Shown here: piece by piece, positions 58,791 through 64,000 of the stretch
Layout of the letters: each line of letters starts with the position of its first letter
Position numbering within the stretch: the first letter of the stretch is position 1
From: Grimontia hollisae CIP 101886
Lineage (GTDB): Bacteria; Pseudomonadota; Gammaproteobacteria; Enterobacterales; Vibrionaceae
Direction of reading: 5' to 3'
Assembly: GCF_000176515.1 (NCBI RefSeq)
Contig: NZ_ADAQ01000013.1
Location: forward strand, 459,361 to 523,360
Length of the DNA stretch: 64,000 bases
Program-made: the position numbers and the translations under genes
The notes under the pieces: generated by a model
What the model was told of the DNA's origin: nothing
What the model saw: the letters and a program-made list of their open reading frames with translations, nothing else
Database searches by the model: none

Positions 58791-58823
58791 ACGGGACAGG
58801 CATCCTTCTTGTCCCGTTTTTTT
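58791..58823 (+). terminator. Rho-independent terminator after udp
   Basis: ACGGGACA and TGTCCCGT form a stem with an 11-base loop and a seven-base T run, 34 bases after the stop. The 195 bases beyond it (58824-59018) contain small frames but none I can support; one minus-strand frame (58956-58828) would encode a 42-residue cysteine-containing peptide. Confidence 0.92.
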
Positions 58824-59018
58824 AGCGTTAGCTTTTGAAACCTGCAGGGCGAACAGCCACACCGTCAATGGTGCAGAGGACGCCCTTGGCCGCCCGGCAA
58901 CGGACTTTCATGAGTACGTCAGGAAAACCGTCAAAACCAGTGTCTGGAACCGACATCCATGATAGCGAGCGGATTCATCTACGCCCCTGACAGGGAAACT
59001 TTCTGTAGGAGGTCGAAA

Positions 59019-59062
59019 TGAAAACAGCAGGCAAACATGGGAAATGTGTGCCTGCTGTTTCT
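59019..59062 (-). terminator. Terminator after the DUF4326 gene
   Basis: AAACAGCAGGCA (59022-59033) and TGCCTGCTGTTT (59049-59060) form a 12-bp stem. On the minus strand it runs into TTTTCATTT, about 40 bases past the DUF4326 stop. Confidence 0.7.
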
Positions 59063-59103
59063 GCCTTAAACCTGTCCAATCACTACGTTTACTTTCCATC
59101 ATC

Positions 59104-59472
59104 TCAGGCGTTTAAGAAATCAGTCAGCACATCGCCGTGACAGCTCTCTGGCTTGCAAAAGCACACCAACCTTTTCCCTGCCAATTTAAACACTTCTGAT
59201 TTTTCTTTATTCGGGAACTTGTCAAAATCAAAGTCGTATTTGAACTTCCTGATCACCTCTTCCCTTGTCTCATTGTTTTCATACATGGTGTATGGGTTAC
59301 CCCAATATGAGCCCCTGCCAATGTAGCGATACGTCGGCGAGTCCCCCTGGCGATGATATTCAGGATGGGTTTTGATATTGACCACCCGGGTTATCGCTAT
59401 TCGAATCTCCCTGAGCGGTATTGCGCTTTCCCTGAGAAATGCCGCCGGGTACAAAACCAATAACGTATTCAT
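59104..59472 (-). CDS. DUF4326-domain protein
   Basis: The 122-residue protein matches DUF4326, a family frequent in phages and accessory regions. Typical features are RYIGRGSYWGNPYTMYENNE and the C-terminal LVCFCKPESCHGDVL. The ATG at 59472 has AAGG eight bases upstream; a longer frame to 59571 lacks a ribosome site. The function is unknown. It marks the start of the accessory end of the window. Confidence 0.8.
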   Translation of the reverse strand: MNTLLVLYPAAFLRESAIPLREIRIAITRVVNIKTHPEYHRQGDSPTYRYIGRGSYWGNPYTMYENNETREEVIRKFKYDFDFDKFPNKEKSEVFKLAGKRLVCFCKPESCHGDVLTDFLNA

Positions 59473-59733
59473 TAAAAAAACCTTATGCAGGAACAGGTTT
59501 ATCAAGAGTAATGCTATGATAATACGGTGTCGCACCAAGGCTGGTATCGAGCCTTGGTCATTTATTCTCACAGTCTGGTGTTATGGCATTGCCCCAGCGT
59601 AACAGGGATAGGCGAGTGCCTCAGTGATAAGAGGTCAAACGTCTATTGAGATGTCCAAATTAATGCAACAAGCACATACCAGTGCATATCGTAAATATCG
59701 CTATTAAATCCTGCCTCTTATATCGTCGTCATC

Positions 59734-60459
59734 TTATGGGCAAATTGAATACCACCTTGAATTAATCCCCAGACCACTTAAACAATCTTGAGCTGCAGTA
59801 CCAGGCCTCCCTGTTTCATCTAAAGCACATAAGGATTCAAAATCGGATACGGTATCGGAATGATACATCGTAAAACAATCAAACGACTCATTTGTGTGGG
59901 TGCGAGCAAATGAGGCGATACACTTACTGTCATTTGAACAAAGAGCGACGCAACTATTATTTGTTATCACATCCTGTCTTGATAAAACTACGCGATTTGC
60001 AGTAAATCCACCCTTCAGAACCCAGTAAGCTAAACCTGTTTCAGGGCGGTATTCAAGACTTAGAGGCCCATTACTCGGGGAGTAATTACATGAGGTATAA
60101 CCGTTGTTTGAATCATCAAATAGAACACCGGTAGTAATTTTAGTAAGTGTACCTGTTGGAGTGGAATGTGTGATCGATGGGCAACCGTCTGGGTATTGAC
60201 CTAAAGCAGCAAATGCTTCACAAAAATGATGGTGATTAAAAATGGCATCTTGATTCTGCAAAACTGCTTCTGCAGTATTTAGTCGAGAAGTACAGTCTCT
60301 TGTATCATACACTCCATCACCATTTATATCTTCATTCAAGTCATTAACACTATTCATATTAGAATCCCAACAATTAATACCTGCATTGCCATCCTCTTCG
60401 ATTGGACAGCCTGAGAGCAACACCAATATCGGCAGAGTAAGTAGTAATCTTAGGATCAT
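59734..60459 (-). CDS. Cysteine-rich lipoprotein with a calcium-loop motif, function unknown
   Basis: I do not recognise this 241-residue protein. It has a lipoprotein signal with lipobox LLSGC (cysteine about residue 18), then an acidic stretch DINGDGVYDTRDC resembling a dockerin or EF-hand calcium loop. The rest is rich in cysteine, asparagine and serine, which suggests disulfides in the periplasm or at the cell surface. Base composition is more AT-rich than in the core genes. It is transcribed alone. Confidence 0.65.
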   Translation of the reverse strand: MILRLLLTLPILVLLSGCPIEEDGNAGINCWDSNMNSVNDLNEDINGDGVYDTRDCTSRLNTAEAVLQNQDAIFNHHHFCEAFAALGQYPDGCPSITHSTPTGTLTKITTGVLFDDSNNGYTSCNYSPSNGPLSLEYRPETGLAYWVLKGGFTANRVVLSRQDVITNNSCVALCSNDSKCIASFARTHTNESFDCFTMYHSDTVSDFESLCALDETGRPGTAAQDCLSGLGINSRWYSICP

Positions 60460-60932
60460 AATATTCCCTTTATTATATAAGACGTTAACGCTTGTATTTG
60501 CATTACTATTGCTTTAAAAATAGGCCGCCATTGAATTACACTCAATAATTAAATTGATTGCATATATAAATTTGCAGACACCATCATAAAAGTACCACTA
60601 AAAACTGACCAAAGAGCTACTTTTCAGCCCAAAAGTAGAGGTTAGCTACGTTCGATCAATAGGCTAATAATCTCGATTTCGGAAGGCTCTGTTCAAGAAA
60701 GTTACAATACAGCCACATTTCTTGTTGTGGCTGTATATGCACTGGATGAGTATGAGAGTACTGTTTAATGATATTGTCTTACTTAAAATTATCTGAAGTT
60801 GGCATTTCCTAGCTCATTTTGTCCAAAAGTACTTCAGAGCCAAAGAGCCTAAAAACACCAAGGCCACCGTCCGGTGGCCTTTCCTCTAAGAAAGATTGCT
60901 CGTGATACACCTTTCGTACCATGGCTGATGTC
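60460..60932. other. 473-base intergenic region with a hairpin and a terminator
   Basis: TACAGCCACA (60708-60717) pairs perfectly with TGTGGCTGTA (60726-60735). Near the right end AAGGCCACCG and CGGTGGCCTT (60860-60881) form a terminator for the minus-strand hydrolase gene, with TTTTT on that strand. The rest is AT-rich with no gene I can support. Confidence 0.6.
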
Positions 60933-61952
60933 TCAATTCGATGGACGAATCAATGCTGCCAAAATAACCTCTAACATTTGCTGATGATTGTCCTTTCTTG
61001 AAACCTCTCCGGGCTCGTGACAAAGCGCCCCCTCTCCTTCTGAAGTGATAATTTTTATGCCACGTTCGGTGCACTCGGCAAACGCACTGAACTGGGTCGC
61101 GCCTGGAATGTTTTGAAGTGTCACATTAGGAAGGTTAACGAGTGATTCGGCAGGCACCAGCGCGGGGTGTTGATTGGCAGAAAGCGAGACGACTGTGACG
61201 GGATTTTTTATCAATGTCAGCGTTTCGGGAACAAACGTTTTGGTCAGCTCAGGGCTGATGACGACGACAGATGTCAGCGTATCTTTTGTCTTAATTTGGC
61301 GGAATTTTTCATCTGGAATATTTGCAATATCAACGTTGCCTTTGCTTAACCAACGACAGTCGATATTGGTGTTGTTATCGCATGATGCCCGGTATTTTTC
61401 CGGGCTTATTTTCGCGCCGGAGAGCATCAGCATCGATGTGCCGCCCAGAAAAAAGCCCACACCGGACACCTGGTCAAATTCCACGCCCGTGGCAAATGCC
61501 TCAACCGTATCAAGTTGAGACAACCCGAGTACCAAGTCACTGGTCCTGAATATGATTTCATCGACCGCCATGTCAGCCGTGATTTCGTTTGGTGCAGGCG
61601 GCTTAGGCACAATGACCACGTAACCTTGTTGCGCCAGGTTTGATGCTATCCATCCCGTATGGGAAAAGGCTGACCGTGTGCCACCTAAAGACAAGAGTAC
61701 GGCTGAAAATTTTCCATCAGCTAACGGGGCATCTAACTGCGTTTCGACCAGCTTAAAAAGCTTGCCATTGCCAAAGGTGAAGTTGGTTTTGTCGCTCTTG
61801 GTGGGATACCAGTAATACACGTCAACAGGCTTGCCCCTGTCATCGCTGAATACCGTTTTTACGGTTAGCGCAGATTGGTATTTCATTTCATTGGCGCTTA
61901 CGCTGAAACACAATATCGCCAATACAAATGACATGAGTATTTTGGTTTGCAT
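60933..61952 (-). CDS. Secreted alpha/beta-hydrolase-fold protein lacking the nucleophile serine
   Basis: The 339-residue protein has a signal peptide (cleavage near VSA-NE) and the dienelactone/acetylhydrolase-type alpha/beta fold. The nucleophile elbow G-x-S-x-G reads G166-F-F168-L-G170, so the serine is replaced by phenylalanine. A C-terminal histidine (in RKDNHQQ) that would complete the triad is present. It may be a non-catalytic homologue or use another chemistry. It ends at the terminator near 60860. Confidence 0.72.
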   Translation of the reverse strand: MQTKILMSFVLAILCFSVSANEMKYQSALTVKTVFSDDRGKPVDVYYWYPTKSDKTNFTFGNGKLFKLVETQLDAPLADGKFSAVLLSLGGTRSAFSHTGWIASNLAQQGYVVIVPKPPAPNEITADMAVDEIIFRTSDLVLGLSQLDTVEAFATGVEFDQVSGVGFFLGGTSMLMLSGAKISPEKYRASCDNNTNIDCRWLSKGNVDIANIPDEKFRQIKTKDTLTSVVVISPELTKTFVPETLTLIKNPVTVVSLSANQHPALVPAESLVNLPNVTLQNIPGATQFSAFAECTERGIKIITSEGEGALCHEPGEVSRKDNHQQMLEVILAALIRPSN

Positions 61953-62378
61953 ATTTCCCTCTACCTATTGTTCTATGTGTTTTAAAAACAGACCACTTAT
62001 TTTCTACCCGGTTACTCCAACGCAAAGGTACTGTACCATTTTATTTTTTACATATATTTTCCTTCCTAGTATCGAGTATTAAGATAAAGGCTACCGCACA
62101 GATTCTTGACTATTTCCACCCACAAAAAATCACATCACAAAAAGAAATTTCACTCGATATCAAAAGAATTATAGTCTAAATTATTTTTTATGGATAAATA
62201 ATTTAAAACTCATCATATATGCCCTTGGCTATGTTTTATTAATTTAGTGAATATTAGTCTTTATAAGCAAAGGAAGCAATAAGCCTGCTTCCTTATTCTT
62301 ATCTTATAAATGAACTTATAGGAAAACAATTAAAATAAACATTTACATATTGCTTTTAAGCTTTCACTCTTTATTAGA
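61953..62378. other. AT-rich intergenic region, no gene seen
   Basis: These 426 bases are strongly AT-rich and separate two minus-strand genes. I see no gene. The composition shift toward the effector-like gene begins here. Confidence 0.5.
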
Positions 62379-63674
62379 TCAAAGCTTTGACTCTTCCATC
62401 TTGTCAAATAAAGAAATTCTCTCAGATTTTTGATGTTGAAAGTCAGTATTACTTATACTGATCCAAGCTTGTTTATTTGTAGACATACCAAATCCAAGTT
62501 TTTGTAATAAAATGAATCCTTTTAATTTAACCTCGAACAGATTTTTAGGCACTTCATCAAAAGAACGAGCCAGATGAATATTATCACTATAATACTGTGT
62601 ACTTGGATCTTTAGCTGTTATAAACACATTCCAAAATCTATCCTCATCATCTTCACTGATTAATGATTGAAGTAATTCTTTACCGTGTTTTAGATCAACG
62701 CCAAATTCTTTTCTGACACTAGCTTCAATATTAGAAGTGGATTCTCTAAAAAGATTTTCCATATCATCTTTATTAAATGCTTTTACAACACCTTTAGGTT
62801 TTGTCACAGCAATGTTAGGATTTGGAAAAACTGACTCACTAAGTGTAGTGGGGATCGCAAGCACACCCCATGGATCCACAACAACTGTATTTTCGGGACC
62901 ATATTCAGGGTCAGAAGGATCACCTATAATCACATAGTCATGATCATAAGGCTTTCCATCAGCATACACACCACCTTTCACAATACTAACAGGATGATCT
63001 TTTAACTTTTCATTTCTAACAAGTAACGCTGCCGTAAGTTGAGCAACACCGCCACAATTGCTACTACCTGAAATCAGGGGAGAAAATGGATGTGTTACAG
63101 CTGTATTTGTTCTAGCATGAATAGTTCTTAGATCACTTTCTCCTGCTGATGCAAAAAGGTCGACAATCTGATTTCCTGAGCCATAACATAGTCCAGCCTT
63201 AACCATATCGATGGTTTCTTTTGCAATTTCAAGGTTTTTAATTGTAAAGTCTTTTACTTTAATTTTCTTATGTTCATATTCTTTTTTTAGGCCGTTAGTA
63301 ATTGAAATAGGTGATATATCAATTTGCTTGTGTAGACTTACCGTTTCAGAATTACCGTCTGATTTTATGCTAAAGCCATTGCCATTCCAATATAAGCATT
63401 GGTTATTATAATAGTTGCTATTATTTTTTACTGATAAACTTGATTTTTTTTCAATGGCTTTCACCAATGATTCTTCTTGACGAAACTCAACATTTTTTTT
63501 CATGCAAAGAAGAAATGAACCGGGTTCTTCAAGTGAATTTTTATTTGTTTTTTTAATGTCACTGCGACTTAATTGTTTTAATGACATTATATTACATGAT
63601 ATATTCTTTTTATCAGAGTATGTTTTTACCGATGACTCGATTCTTAAAATATTATTTCTTACATTGCTAAACAT
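62379..63674 (-). CDS. Putative cysteine-protease or deamidase-like effector (Cys-His-Asp)
   Basis: I do not recognise this 431-residue protein as a named family. Its middle has SSNCGGVAQLTAALL (C207), DHDYVIIGDP (H245) and VVVDPWG (D267), an order and context seen in papain-like bacterial effectors and toxin domains (YopT/HopN1-like or PMT/OspI-like). There is no signal peptide or membrane segment. The N-terminal 130 residues are serine-, asparagine- and lysine-rich and look flexible, as in secreted effectors. Codon use is much more AT-rich than in neighbouring genes, a sign of transfer. The enzymatic role is inferred. Confidence 0.6.
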   Translation of the reverse strand: MFSNVRNNILRIESSVKTYSDKKNISCNIMSLKQLSRSDIKKTNKNSLEEPGSFLLCMKKNVEFRQEESLVKAIEKKSSLSVKNNSNYYNNQCLYWNGNGFSIKSDGNSETVSLHKQIDISPISITNGLKKEYEHKKIKVKDFTIKNLEIAKETIDMVKAGLCYGSGNQIVDLFASAGESDLRTIHARTNTAVTHPFSPLISGSSNCGGVAQLTAALLVRNEKLKDHPVSIVKGGVYADGKPYDHDYVIIGDPSDPEYGPENTVVVDPWGVLAIPTTLSESVFPNPNIAVTKPKGVVKAFNKDDMENLFRESTSNIEASVRKEFGVDLKHGKELLQSLISEDDEDRFWNVFITAKDPSTQYYSDNIHLARSFDEVPKNLFEVKLKGFILLQKLGFGMSTNKQAWISISNTDFQHQKSERISLFDKMEESKL

Positions 63675-63894
63675 TTAACCATCTCCTATAAATAGACAAT
63701 AGAAGTATGAGAGAGATAATAATCACTCACTTTTAACTCTTGCTAAAATAGAACCACTGTTAATACAACCAGTTGTTGCAACATTTTGGTTCAAGGTTCT
63801 GATTGATTAAATATTTTGCATATTAATCAATCAAATATGACCAGAGCGACAGAAATATTACTCACCAATCAAAAATATTCTCACGAGGTTTTTT

Positions 63895-63984
63895 ATGAAA
63901 AAATATGTTTTTCTAGATACCTTGTCTATCTTTATATCAATGACGTTAATGTTTAACTTTACACCAACTTCTGGATCAGATTAG
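63895..63984 (+). CDS. Possible 29-residue peptide with a hydrophobic segment
   Basis: An ATG with CGAGG about eight bases upstream opens 29 codons beginning MKKYVFLDTLSIFIS and ending in TAG. The hydrophobic core resembles a signal peptide or small membrane peptide. It is AT-rich like its neighbour and lies at the window edge. It could also be a truncated gene. Confidence 0.3.
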   Translation: MKKYVFLDTLSIFISMTLMFNFTPTSGSD

Positions 63985-64000
63985 GACATGATTTCGGCAA

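Noticed and set aside
58828-58956. A 42-codon minus-strand frame with two cysteines after udp
   Set aside because: There is no clear ribosome site or family, and it lies in a region between terminators. It could be a fragment of a decayed gene.
1-64000. tRNA or rRNA genes, CRISPR arrays, insertion sequences, integrases
   Set aside because: I looked for tRNA arms, direct-repeat arrays and transposase or integrase signatures and saw none.

Overview
The window reads as a chromosomal segment of a gammaproteobacterium of the Vibrionaceae, most likely near Grimontia, Enterovibrio or Photobacterium. This rests on recognised families and gene neighbourhoods (bioA divergent from bioBFC, metE divergent from metR, UPF0397 with its energy-coupling partners, DUF2860 and AcfA-type outer membrane proteins, helD next to yccS). 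No database search was possible. I saw no rRNA, tRNA, CRISPR array, insertion sequence or integrase.

Positions 1-13,600 hold the biotin genes around a BirA-type operator, a LON-domain protein, an ECF sigma factor with its ChrR-type zinc anti-sigma factor, sstT behind a structured leader, a three-gene energy-coupling (ECF) transporter behind a MetJ-like operator, the ROK repressor mlc, and the deazaguanine genes queE and queD. Positions 13,800-33,900 hold a chemotaxis receptor with a c-type haem motif, asnS, aspC, folE, moeA-moeB, an EAL phosphodiesterase, pstSCAB behind PhoB boxes, a META-domain lipoprotein, a CHASE-GGDEF protein and metE/metR.

Positions 34,000-48,800 hold an active-looking diguanylate cyclase, an MFS exporter with a divergent LysR regulator, three envelope proteins (DUF2860, YgiW-like, AcfA-like), ygiQ, a 51-residue membrane protein, a VOC protein, ydiJ and a Nudix-PAP2 fusion whose phosphatase site is degenerate. 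Positions 49,100-52,000 form a sensory patch: a BLUF photoreceptor facing a minus-strand run of PilZ protein, soluble receptor-tip-like protein and stand-alone diiron metallo-beta-lactamase-fold protein. Then come helD, yccS, a remnant that resembles the end of a nucleoside transporter, a Crp/Fnr regulator and udp. A palindrome and several short motifs recur in the same order upstream of the remnant and of udp.

From about 58.8 kb to the end the content is accessory: a DUF4326 protein, a cysteine-rich lipoprotein, an alpha/beta hydrolase lacking its nucleophile, and a strikingly AT-rich gene whose product has a Cys-His-Asp arrangement like papain-like bacterial effectors.

Cyclic di-GMP signalling is a theme (one cyclase, one phosphodiesterase, one degenerate GGDEF sensor, one PilZ protein), as are light and oxygen sensing (ChrR/ECF, BLUF, diiron protein, haem-motif receptor). 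The strongest leads are the 49-52 kb patch, the effector-like gene at 62.4-63.7 kb, the sstT leader, the MetJ-like site before the ECF transporter and the repeated elements around the Crp/Fnr regulator.
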